From assembly GCA_004557405.1 (NCBI GenBank), contig SFDZ01000002.1, positions 1 to 64,000 on the forward strand: a stretch of 64,000 nucleotides of DNA, read 5' to 3'. The translations under genes and the position numbers were made by a program. The notes under the pieces are model-generated. The model made no database searches and had not been told where the DNA came from. It saw only the letters and a list, made by a program, of their open reading frames with translations. Every line of letters starts with the position of its first letter. The first letter of the stretch is position 1. Positions 1-6,865 of this stretch are shown here, piece by piece. The DNA comes from Bacteroidales bacterium. Lineage in GTDB: Bacteria > Bacteroidota > Bacteroidia > Bacteroidales > Paludibacteraceae.

Positions 1-213
1 AAATTTGATTGGTTGTGGTGGCGTGGTCATTGCTACTTGGCGGAGAAAGATGGCAAGAAAGGCATCATTGACCTTCAAGGCAACACAATCATCCCGTTCG
101 AGTACGAGTACCTCCATCCATCATACGATGAAGGCCTTGACCTCATCTCCGCCAAGAAAGATGGTGAGTTCTTCTTTATCAACGCCAAACAAGAAAGAAT
201 AGATTTATTTTAA
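1..213 (+). CDS. WG-repeat-type protein, C-terminal fragment (cut by window start)
   Basis: The frame is open from the first base, so the gene begins outside the window and only about 70 C-terminal residues are seen. They contain repeats of the form K-D-G-K-x-G-I-I-D-x-x-G-N-x-I-I-P-F-x-Y, followed by A-K-K-D-G-E-F-F-F-I-N. This is the usual spacing of WG (KWG) beta-hairpin repeats. Function is unknown; such repeats occur in cell-surface and toxin-neighbourhood proteins. A strong hairpin terminator follows 22 bases after the stop. Confidence 0.6.
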   Translation, partial: KFDWLWWRGHCYLAEKDGKKGIIDLQGNTIIPFEYEYLHPSYDEGLDLISAKKDGEFFFINAKQERIDLF

Positions 214-234
214 TCCTCTTCTTTACATAACCCA

Positions 235-270
235 AGCAGCGCAATCTCGTTTGAGACTGCGCTGCTTTTC
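235..270. terminator. Bidirectional hairpin between WG-repeat gene and AAA fragment
   Basis: The arms 235-243 (agcagcgca) and 258-266 (tgcgctgct) are perfect complements. An inner tctc/gaga extension and a GTTT loop lie between them, and TTTT follows. It sits between two convergent genes and can serve both. Confidence 0.75.
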
Positions 271-272
271 AT

Positions 273-668
273 TTAACAGAATCCTATCCGTCTCGTCGTG
301 TTGTTGTTAAACGACTCCGTTTTGCAGGCATCCTTGATCGCCTCCATGCTCACCTTATCCTCTCCCGTCAGCACAGCATTCACAAGCTGTGTGCGAGCGA
401 TATTCTCGATTTGACCTCCGCTGAACGCATATTGCTTCGCCAACTCAAATGCCTCAGTTTTGCTTATCTCCGGCAGCATAGCATGCCAGATATGTTTGCT
501 CTCGTTTGGGGTTGGCTTCGGGAACTCAATCTTATACAGGAATCTACGCTCAAAAGCAGAATCTAAGTTGCCAGTAAGATTAGTAGTAGCAACCATAATG
601 CCTTCCAAATTCTCCATCGGCACGGTGAAACTGATTCTAATGCCGTTGTACGCATGATAGTAGAACAC
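273..668 (-). pseudogene. AAA+ ATPase, 3' fragment
   Basis: The frame encodes the second half of an AAA+ module. There is a sensor-1 segment (V-A-T-T-N-L) after M-E-N-L-E-G-I, then the arginine-finger segment (D-S-A-F-E-R-R-F), then the C-terminal helical lid (F-S-G-G-Q-I-E-N-I-A-R). Walker A and Walker B, which must precede sensor 1, are missing. Similarity to the family appears to begin at the Met-Glu-Asn near base 620; upstream of it the frame has only low-quality sequence and a stop at 699-701. The gene therefore looks cut at about 620 by a rearrangement and is probably non-functional. An untruncated relative would be a 700-800 residue ATPase. Confidence 0.65.
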
Positions 669-859
669 TATAACGAAGTAAGAGAGGGGACAAACAATTT
701 ATTGTCCGACAAACAGGCAAAAGTCATGATGCAGCGGCTATTCGTTTATTCTATGACAAACCGCACGATTGGTGGGAAATAAAAACGGCAGAACCACGAA
801 GTACTACCGATTTGGATAAACGAAAAGTTTTGTGGAATAAGAGCCAACCTCCTAAATAG
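621..859 (+). pseudogene. Decayed gene fragment of probable mobile-element origin
   Basis: Two overlapping plus-strand frames look protein-like. One runs from about 621 and includes A-V-V-R-M-I-V-E-H-Y-N-E-V-R. The other runs from 674 to a stop at 857-859 and includes R-Q-T-G-K-S-H-D-A-A-A-I-R-L-F-Y-D and W-W-E-I-K-T-A-E-P-R-S. Joined by a frameshift around 685-690 they would make one domain resembling the small C-terminal nuclease-like domains of phage head or polymorphic-toxin proteins. That family assignment is from memory of the sequence style and is weak. The fragment abuts the broken AAA+ gene, so the junction near 620 is a likely recombination point. Confidence 0.35.
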
Positions 860-945
860 TTCCTGCAACTATTTCCATTTGTACCTCGTTGCAATCAACG
901 CAGGGCAACAGGTATATGGCAAATAGACCACAAATGTTTCACCGA

Positions 946-953
946 CAAAGGTA
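946..953 (-). promoter_or_regulatory. Orphan -7 box (TACCTTTG)
   Basis: On the minus strand this reads TACCTTTG, matching TAnnTTTG. No credible gene lies downstream of it (860-945), so it may be left over from deleted DNA. Confidence 0.3.
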
Positions 954-973
954 CAACAAATTTTTGAAATAAT

Positions 974-1238
974 ATGACAAAATACAAACAAATTTTCAAT
1001 CCGCTGTCGAAAATCGGATTCGACAAGGTGAATCAAGAGGCACAAATCGATGCGGCACTCAACAAAAATTCCGAAAATGCCGTACAAAACAAGGTCGTAA
1101 CCGCCGCCATCAGCGGCAAACGCTGCACAACGGGTGCTGAACAATGTCGATTCGACAGTGGCATGCCTATCCGAGCGTGCTCCCGAGAGAGTTGTACTCA
1201 GACGAAAAACGTACGGGCGAGAAGTTTGACACCCTAAT
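974..1238 (+). pseudogene. Phage tail-fibre/collar-type gene, frameshifted remnant
   Basis: The first frame from ATG 974 gives about 48 good residues, including I-D-A-A-L-N-K-N-S-E-N-A-V-Q-N-K-V-V-T-A-A. The S-E-N-x-V-Q-N-K-V element is a recurrent linker in phage tail-fibre and collar proteins. The sense then moves to another frame (A-N-A-A-Q-R-V-L-N-N-V-D-S-T-V, from about 1116). It moves again to a third frame (Y-P-S-V-L-P-R-E-L-Y-S-D-E-K-R-T-G-E-K, from about 1166), which resembles the Y-S-x-x-E-x-x-x-G motif before the tip domain. At least two frameshifts are therefore needed, and the 3' end runs into the tRNA-Lys repeat block. I read it as prophage debris. Confidence 0.5.
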
Positions 1239-1304
1239 AAAAACAGCAAGAGTTCCACCGGTGTTTGGCGAAACTCTCGTCTGTTGATCCGCCTGGGGCT
1301 CGAA
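1239..1304 (-). repeat. Third, 3'-only tRNA-Lys copy with its terminator (att-like remnant)
   Basis: These 66 bases repeat 1375-1440 with a handful of mismatches. The segment contains the last 20 bases of tRNA-Lys (T-loop to discriminator) and the downstream hairpin, but no 5' part of the tRNA. Homology stops inside the T-loop, where tyrosine integrases often cross over. The copies are separated by 70 unrelated bases (1305-1374). The layout suggests attachment sites left after an element was lost. An imperfect local duplication is the alternative. Confidence 0.6.
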
Positions 1305-1374
1305 TCGCGAACAAACGGCGTTTGTTCCCATCGACAAGGGTTTTGGGTCCGGTTCGAGCGTTGTTTTCTCCTGC

Positions 1375-1413
1375 AAAAACAGCAAGAGTTCCACCGGCCT
1401 TTGGCGAAACTCT
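1375..1413 (-). terminator. Terminator of the tRNA-Lys pair
   Basis: On the minus strand AGAGTT and AACTCT pair around an inner GCC-AAA-GGC hairpin, followed by TGCTGTTTTT. A weaker copy, in which the inner stem is disrupted, lies in the repeat at 1239-1277. Confidence 0.6.
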
Positions 1414-1417
1414 CGTC

Positions 1418-1493
1418 TGGTGATCCGCCTGGGGCTCGAACCCAGGACCCCAACATTAAAAGTGTTGTGCTCTACCTGCTGAGCTAGCGAATC
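1418..1493 (-). tRNA. tRNA-Lys(TTT), distal copy
   Basis: The minus strand folds as a complete cloverleaf. The acceptor GATTCGC (1487-1493) pairs with GCGGATC, the D-arm is GCTC-AGCAGGTA-GAGC, the anticodon stem is CAACA/TGTTG with loop CTTTTAA, and the T-arm is CTGGG-TTCGAGC-CCCAG. The anticodon TTT is at 1458-1460. The CCA end is encoded (1418-1420). The body is identical to the copy 91 bases upstream, so the two form a tandem duplication transcribed together from the promoter at 1610-1617. Confidence 0.95.
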
Positions 1494-1508
1494 GGTATGT
1501 CTTGTGTT

Positions 1509-1584
1509 TGGTGATCCGCCTGGGGCTCGAACCCAGGACCCCAACATTAAAAGTGTTGTGCTCTACCTGCTGAGCTAGCGAATC
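1509..1584 (-). tRNA. tRNA-Lys(TTT), promoter-proximal copy
   Basis: Same sequence and cloverleaf as the copy at 1418-1493, with anticodon TTT at 1549-1551 and an encoded CCA at 1509-1511. Only 15 bases separate the two tRNAs. Confidence 0.95.
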
Positions 1585-1609
1585 ATTTTTTACTTTCGAA
1601 AAAGCGGTG

Positions 1610-1617
1610 CAAAAGTA
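1610..1617 (-). promoter_or_regulatory. Promoter of the tRNA-Lys pair
   Basis: The minus strand has TACTTTTG (-7) with TTTG (-33) at 1638-1641, 20 bases upstream, and the first tRNA base about 26 bases downstream. This matches the Bacteroidota housekeeping promoter. Confidence 0.65.
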
Positions 1618-1704
1618 CTACAAAATTTTCATAATACCAAATTTTGCGGCAAAAACTTGATGATAAATGTTTAATTCGCTGAAAATGAGTGTTTTTGTTG
1701 TCGG

Positions 1705-2391
1705 CTAATCTTTGATGCACAACACGGCTGCCCCAAAATCGGCCGATGCGCTGCTGCCAAACAACTCATTCGAGTCGTACGAGAGGCGCATCATATAGCC
1801 GCCGGCGCCGGTGGCCGGTGTCGAAGTCCACCAAAAGCCGCGATAGCCGGCGTCGTGAAATTCGCCGTGATGGCTGCCGATGGAGTCGAGGTAGTTCTCG
1901 CGGCATCCGGTGGGCAGCAATCCCAAACCGCTTTCGTTGGTTACCTGCACGCCGAGCGAATCGTTAGGGCAGGGCTCCCATCCGGCGATGGCTTTCAAGG
2001 CTATGCCGGCTTGCCCCCAACCGCCGTAGGTGCGTGTCAGGTTCATCCAATCGTTTTGGGTGGCGACATGCCAGCCTTTGGGCGCGAGTTTCCCCGTTTT
2101 CACGGCCGCCCAATTGTACAGCAGATAAGTGTTGTTGCGTGGGTCGTTGTTGTAGTGGCAATAGACGGGTGTGGTGCCGGCCTTATCCCAAGTGCGGTCT
2201 TCGGCTATAGGCGTGCCGTCGTTGTAAGTGGTGGTGCGCAGGGTGCCGAGCATCCATGTCTGTGCACCGATTTGTATGGTCTGGTACACGTTGCCGTCGC
2301 CGTCGATGGGAGTGGAGTAGTCGGCCTCTTTTTCGCAGGCGCAGAGCAGCGTGGCACACAGTGCCGTAACGAGAAATTGTGTCTTTTTCAT
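1705..2391 (-). CDS. Lipoprotein with FISUMP (major paralogous) domain
   Basis: 228 residues. The start is the ATG at 2389-2391 because it opens a lipoprotein signal (M-K-K-T-Q-F, then L-L-C-A-C with the lipid Cys at 19); longer frames upstream would run into the promoter. The rest is one FISUMP domain (TIGR02145 type): G-N-V-Y-Q-T-I-Q-I-G-A-Q-T-W-M near residue 35, a central L-Y-N-W-A-A-V, G-W-H-V-A-T-x-x-D-W, and a terminal F-W-W-T-S-T-P with A-A-V-L-C-I-K-D. The domain is related to C-type-lectin-like secreted modules; its ligand is unknown. It is probably a surface or periplasmic lipoprotein, transcribed alone. Confidence 0.8.
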   Translation of the reverse strand: MKKTQFLVTALCATLLCACEKEADYSTPIDGDGNVYQTIQIGAQTWMLGTLRTTTYNDGTPIAEDRTWDKAGTTPVYCHYNNDPRNNTYLLYNWAAVKTGKLAPKGWHVATQNDWMNLTRTYGGWGQAGIALKAIAGWEPCPNDSLGVQVTNESGLGLLPTGCRENYLDSIGSHHGEFHDAGYRGFWWTSTPATGAGGYMMRLSYDSNELFGSSASADFGAAVLCIKD

Positions 2392-2421
2392 AACTGTCAA
2401 AGTTGTTTGTTTTCGGATTTG

Positions 2422-2429
2422 CAAAGATA
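2422..2429 (-). promoter_or_regulatory. Promoter of the FISUMP lipoprotein
   Basis: TATCTTTG on the minus strand, 31 bases upstream of the chosen ATG. Confidence 0.6.
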
Positions 2430-2578
2430 CTGAAAAATTTGTAGATAACATGCAAGTTGCTGATAATATTTTGTAAAAAAACACTTTGTCGGCTATCTCT
2501 TTCCTATCACTCGCCTATCACTTTGGGGCGATGTCTGTTTTTTTGTCGAAACGTGTGTGCTGATTACCGTTTTTTTTG

Positions 2579-2587
2579 TACCTTTGC
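2579..2587 (+). promoter_or_regulatory. Promoter of ettA
   Basis: TACCTTTGC, preceded by a TTTTTTTTG run, 40 bases before the ettA ATG. Confidence 0.65.
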
Positions 2588-2627
2588 AAACTTATACACA
2601 TAACACCCAAATCTAATTTTTTGACGT

Positions 2628-4295
2628 ATGGATGATAAGAAAGTGATTTTTTCGATGGTGAAAGTCAGCAAAACGATTCCACCACAACGTAAAATTCTGA
2701 AAGACATTTATTTGTCGTTTTTCTATGGTGCCAAAATCGGTATCATCGGTTTGAATGGAGCCGGAAAATCGACGTTGATGAAGATAATAGCCGGCATCGA
2801 CAAGTCTTACGAAGGCGAAGTGGTATTTTCGCCCGGCTACACAGTGGGTTATTTGGAGCAAGACCCCAAATTCGACGAGGACAAAACGGTGAAAGAAGTG
2901 GTGCAAGAGGGCGTTCAGCCGATAGTCGATTTGCTGAACGAGTTCGAGCAGATAAATGCCGCTTTTGCCGAACCTGATGCCGATTTCGATAAATTGTTGG
3001 CGCGTCAGGCCGAAGTGCAGGATTCGCTCGATCGGCACGATGCGTGGAACCTCGACAGCAAATTGGAGCGCGCCATGGATGCGCTGCGTTGTCCCGACGA
3101 GGCTGCCGTGATGCGCAATCTGTCGGGTGGCGAACGGCGCCGTGTGGCGTTGTGCCGACTGCTGCTGCAAGAACCCGATGTGCTGCTGCTCGACGAACCG
3201 ACCAACCACCTCGATGCCGAGAGTATCGATTGGCTCGAACAACATTTGCAGCAATACAAAGGCACGGTCATCTGTGTAACGCACGACCGCTATTTCCTCG
3301 ACCATGTGGCCGGCTGGATTCTCGAACTCGACCGCGGCGAAGGCATCCCGTGGAAAGGCAACTACAGCGGTTGGCTCGAACAGAAAACCAAACGCATGGA
3401 GATGGAAGAAAAACAGGCCAGCAAACGGCGCAAAACGTTGGAACGCGAGTTGGAATGGGTGCGTATGGCGCCGTCGGCACGGCATGCCAAAGGCAAAGCG
3501 CGTCTGAATGCCTACGACGCATTGCTCAATGCCGACCAAAAGGAACGCGAAGAAAAATTGGAAATTTTCATCCCGAACGGACCGCGTTTGGGCAATAAGG
3601 TGATAAACGCCGTCGATGTGTCGAAAGCCTTTGGCGACAAACTCTTGTTCGAACACCTCAACTTTACGCTGCCGCCCAATGGCATCGTGGGCGTGATTGG
3701 CCCGAATGGCGCCGGCAAAACGACGCTTTTCCGCATGATTATGGGGACGGAAACGGTGGATAGTGGCACGTTCGAGGTGGGCGAAACGGTCAAAATCGGT
3801 TATGTCGATCAGATGCACAAATCCATCGACCCGCAAAAATCGATTTATCAGGTGGTGAGCGGCGGCACCGAATTTATTCGCGTCGCCGGGCGCGAAATCA
3901 ACGCACGCGCCTATTTGAGCCGCTTCAATTTCACGGGCGCCGACCAAGAAAAACTGTGCGGCGTGCTGTCGGGTGGCGAACGCAACCGATTGCATCTGGC
4001 GCTGACACTGAAGTCGGAAGCCAACGTGCTGCTGCTCGACGAACCGACCAACGACATCGATGTGAATACGTTGCGCGCGTTGGAGGAGGGCTTGAACAAC
4101 TTTGCCGGTTGTGCCGTGGTCATCAGCCACGACCGCTGGTTCCTCGACCGCATTTGTACGCATATCTTGGCGTTCGAAGGCGATTCGCAAGTCTTTTTCT
4201 TCGAAGGCTCGTACAGCGAATACGAAGAGAACAAACGCCAACGTTTAGGCGATGAAGAACCGCGCCGCATTCGTTACCGAAAATTGATGGAATAA
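2628..4295 (+). CDS. ettA: Energy-dependent translational throttle protein (ABC-F ATPase)
   Basis: 555 residues, the usual EttA length. It has two ABC domains: Walker A G-L-N-G-A-G-K-S-T at 41-49 with signature L-S-G-G-E-R-R-R and L-L-D-E-P-T-N-H-L-D, then a second Walker A G-P-N-G-A-G-K-T-T from 358 with L-S-G-G-E-R-N-R and L-L-D-E-P-T-N-D-I-D. Between them is the charged P-site tRNA interaction linker. The opening residues (V-I-F-S-M-V-K-V-S-K and R-K-I-L-K-D-I-Y-L-S-F-F) are characteristic of EttA rather than other ABC-F types. Family knowledge: it binds the ribosomal E site and gates the first peptide bond according to ATP/ADP ratio. It is followed 21 bases later by korA, possibly in one transcript. 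Confidence 0.93.
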   Translation: MDDKKVIFSMVKVSKTIPPQRKILKDIYLSFFYGAKIGIIGLNGAGKSTLMKIIAGIDKSYEGEVVFSPGYTVGYLEQDPKFDEDKTVKEVVQEGVQPIVDLLNEFEQINAAFAEPDADFDKLLARQAEVQDSLDRHDAWNLDSKLERAMDALRCPDEAAVMRNLSGGERRRVALCRLLLQEPDVLLLDEPTNHLDAESIDWLEQHLQQYKGTVICVTHDRYFLDHVAGWILELDRGEGIPWKGNYSGWLEQKTKRMEMEEKQASKRRKTLERELEWVRMAPSARHAKGKARLNAYDALLNADQKEREEKLEIFIPNGPRLGNKVINAVDVSKAFGDKLLFEHLNFTLPPNGIVGVIGPNGAGKTTLFRMIMGTETVDSGTFEVGETVKIGYVDQMHKSIDPQKSIYQVVSGGTEFIRVAGREINARAYLSRFNFTGADQEKLCGVLSGGERNRLHLALTLKSEANVLLLDEPTNDIDVNTLRALEEGLNNFAGCAVVISHDRWFLDRICTHILAFEGDSQVFFFEGSYSEYEENKRQRLGDEEPRRIRYRKLME

Positions 4296-4316
4296 GTAAC
4301 TTATACAAATAGCATC

Positions 4317-6035
4317 ATGCAAATGACAGAACAAAAAGATGTCGTGATTCGCTTTTGTGGCGATTCGGGCGACGGCATGCAGTTGGTCGGGACAATGTTT
4401 TCGAATATCATGTCGCGACTTGGTTATCAGGTGTTTACCTATCCGAGTTATCCGGCCGATATGCGCGCACCAAAAGATTCGCTGTCGGGCGTCAGCTCGT
4501 TTCAAGTGCATTTTGGCACACAAGTGAGCGAACCGGGCGACGAGGTCGATGTGTTGGTTTGCCTGAATCCCGCCTCGTACAAAACCAATTATCGCAGTGT
4601 GCGTGCCGGCGGCATCGTCATCTACGACGAAACCGTGTTCGACGCTCGCCGCCTGACCAATGCACAAATGGATGCCGACAATCCATTTGGCGAGTTGCCG
4701 CCGCAGTGCACCGTGTGGCCGTTGCCGGTTACGTCGCAATGCACCGTGTTGGAGGCCGCCAAATCGCGCAACGTCTATCTGTTGGGTTGCTTGTGCTACT
4801 ATTTAGATGTCGATGAGGCATTGGTGCAGGCCGAACTCGAAGGCAAATTTGGCAAAAAACCGGCGGTGCTCGAAGCCAATACGGCTGTGTTGCAGGCTGC
4901 CTTCAACTTTTGTACCAATCTGCAAATCGACAAATGTCCGGTGGTGCATACTGCCGATAAACGTGCCGATAACGCTACCACACTGACGCTGCTTTCGGGC
5001 TGTCAGGCGGCCTGCCGGGGCTTGATGAAAGCCGCCGATGCCGTATCGCGCCGATTGTTTTTGGGGTCGTATCCCATCACACCGGCCACCGACATATTGA
5101 TAGAACTCGAAAAACAACGCAAACATGGCGTGATTGCCGTTCAAGCCGAGGACGAAATTGCCGGTTGCTCGATGGCTGTAGGCGCAGCGTTTGGCGGTTT
5201 GATAGGCGTTACATCGACCAGCGGACCCGGCATGTGTCTTAAGAGCGAAGCCATCAATCTGGCCGTTATGGCCGAACTGCCGTTGGTCATAGTCGATGTG
5301 ATGCGCGGCGGCCCTTCTACGGGGTTGCCCACCAAAACCGAGCAGAGCGACTTGAATATCGCCTTGTATGGACGTAGCGGCGACAGCCCGCTGCCGGTGT
5401 TGGCTGCCACATCGCCTGCCGATTGCTATGTCAAAGCCTACGAAGCGGTCAAAATAGCCGTCGAAAATATGACGCCGGTTGTCCTGCTGATGGATGCGTA
5501 TATTGGTAATGGTTTGGAAATGACCGATTTACATCAACCGATGCCGACCATCGCTGTCAATGCTGCATGGACTGCGCCGGGCGATGCCGACACCAAAGTG
5601 TTGGGCGGCAGCGAAGTCGATAAAAACACGCTGACCATCACCGCCGATGCTCAAAACCATATTAAAAAATCGAAAGCGCGCGCCGACAAAATTGCGCACA
5701 TCGCCGTCCCCGATATGCACATCGTCGGCAAGGGCGATACGGTGTTGTGCGGCTGGGGCTCCACCAAAGGCAAAATCGAAAAAATAGCCTCGCTGTTGCG
5801 CCATGCCGGCCTCGATGTGGCGACCGTTCATTTCGACCATTTGTGCCCATTGCCGCAAAATATTGATGAACTCAACCGCCGCCGGCGAGTGGTGGTCGTC
5901 GAACAAAGCATGCACCAATTTGCCGATGTGCTTCGCAAAGCGGGTATCGTGCCGGTAACCACTTACTGCACGCTCAACTGCGAACCGCTCAATGCCGAAT
6001 TGATAGCCAATCAACTAAAAGACCAACTACAATGA
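4317..6035 (+). CDS. korA: 2-oxoacid:ferredoxin oxidoreductase, fused gamma-alpha subunit
   Basis: 572 residues. An N-terminal gamma domain (about 1-190: F-C-G-D-S-G-D-G-M-Q, Y-P-S-Y-P-A-D-M-R-A-P) is followed by the alpha (PYR) domain (from about 245: G-S-Y-P-I-T-P-A-T, A-E-D-E-I-A-G, S-T-S-G-P-G-M-C-L). The C-terminal region contains the G-W-G-S-T-K-G segment. With KorB it converts 2-oxoglutarate (or a related 2-oxoacid) and CoA to the acyl-CoA, CO2 and reduced ferredoxin. The substrate cannot be fixed from sequence alone. The stop overlaps the korB start (ATGA at 6032-6035). A second ATG two codons downstream is an alternative start. The protein is somewhat shorter than the roughly 610 residues I associate with Bacteroides KorA. 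Confidence 0.9.
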   Translation: MQMTEQKDVVIRFCGDSGDGMQLVGTMFSNIMSRLGYQVFTYPSYPADMRAPKDSLSGVSSFQVHFGTQVSEPGDEVDVLVCLNPASYKTNYRSVRAGGIVIYDETVFDARRLTNAQMDADNPFGELPPQCTVWPLPVTSQCTVLEAAKSRNVYLLGCLCYYLDVDEALVQAELEGKFGKKPAVLEANTAVLQAAFNFCTNLQIDKCPVVHTADKRADNATTLTLLSGCQAACRGLMKAADAVSRRLFLGSYPITPATDILIELEKQRKHGVIAVQAEDEIAGCSMAVGAAFGGLIGVTSTSGPGMCLKSEAINLAVMAELPLVIVDVMRGGPSTGLPTKTEQSDLNIALYGRSGDSPLPVLAATSPADCYVKAYEAVKIAVENMTPVVLLMDAYIGNGLEMTDLHQPMPTIAVNAAWTAPGDADTKVLGGSEVDKNTLTITADAQNHIKKSKARADKIAHIAVPDMHIVGKGDTVLCGWGSTKGKIEKIASLLRHAGLDVATVHFDHLCPLPQNIDELNRRRRVVVVEQSMHQFADVLRKAGIVPVTTYCTLNCEPLNAELIANQLKDQLQ

Positions 6036-6856
6036 ATAACGCTACAGACTTCGCAAGCAACAGACAGGTGAAATATTGCGCCGGTTGTGGCGACTACGCC
6101 ATATTGGCTGCACTCAAAAAAACATTTGCCGCGCTCGATTTGGATCCACGCCACGTGGCCGTGATAAGTGGCATCGGCTGCTCGTCGCGCACGCCGTATT
6201 ACCTTTCGACGTGGGGCTTCAACACCATTCACGGGCGGGCCGGAGCCGTGGCAAGCGGCCTGAAAATAGCGCGCCCCGACCTGAGCGTTTGGCAAATGAC
6301 GGGCGATGGCGATTGCACCGCCATCGGTGGCAACCATTTCATACACGAACTGAGGCGCAATGTCGATATCAACATCGTGCTGTTCAACAATCAAATTTAC
6401 GGCCTCACCAAAGGACAATATTCGCCCACCACACCACAGGGACAAGTTACTAAAACGTCGCCATACGGAACTATCGAACGCCCATTCAATGTGGGGGAAT
6501 TGGTGCTGGGAGCAAAAGGCACGTTTTTTGCACGCACACTCGACAAAGAACTGAAACTGACACAAGAACTTCTCACCGCTTCCTATCGGCACAAAGGCAC
6601 GGCTGTGCTCGAGTGCCTGACCAACTGTGTGGTGTGGAACGATGGCGCACATAAAAATCGCGAATATCTGATCGTACACGATGGCGACAGCATTACCATC
6701 GATGGCGAACAACTGATATACGACAGCCACAATAAAGCGTTGGCACAAAAGGCTTTAGCCTATTTCGATGGCGACAAACATCCCATGCTGTTAGGCGTCA
6801 TCTATCAGGAACAACAACCCACTTACGAAGAGTCGCTCTACCAACAAATGCAATAA
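6032..6856 (+). CDS. korB: 2-oxoacid:ferredoxin oxidoreductase, thiamine-diphosphate beta subunit
   Basis: 274 residues. It begins with the Cys motif K-Y-C-A-G-C-G-D-Y. The thiamine diphosphate/Mg site is G-D-G-D-C-T-A-I-G-G-N-H and continues N-V-D-I-N-I-V-L-F-N-N-Q-I-Y-G-L-T-K-G-Q-Y-S-P-T-T, the hallmark of 2-oxoacid:ferredoxin oxidoreductase beta subunits. It is translationally coupled to korA through an ATGA overlap. It is compact; many homologs exceed 300 residues through a longer C-terminus, but all recognisable catalytic elements are present. cca starts 9 bases after the stop. Confidence 0.92.
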   Translation: MNNATDFASNRQVKYCAGCGDYAILAALKKTFAALDLDPRHVAVISGIGCSSRTPYYLSTWGFNTIHGRAGAVASGLKIARPDLSVWQMTGDGDCTAIGGNHFIHELRRNVDINIVLFNNQIYGLTKGQYSPTTPQGQVTKTSPYGTIERPFNVGELVLGAKGTFFARTLDKELKLTQELLTASYRHKGTAVLECLTNCVVWNDGAHKNREYLIVHDGDSITIDGEQLIYDSHNKALAQKALAYFDGDKHPMLLGVIYQEQQPTYEESLYQQMQ

Positions 6857-6865
6857 CGTTGACCG

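Noticed and set aside
1167..1547. Open frames across the tRNA-Lys repeats
   Set aside because: They arise because the tRNA and terminator repeats happen to lack stops; both repeats give the same peptide, which explains the apparent conservation.
2613..4241. About 540-codon antisense open frame under ettA
   Set aside because: Mirror of ettA codon bias; ettA is certain.
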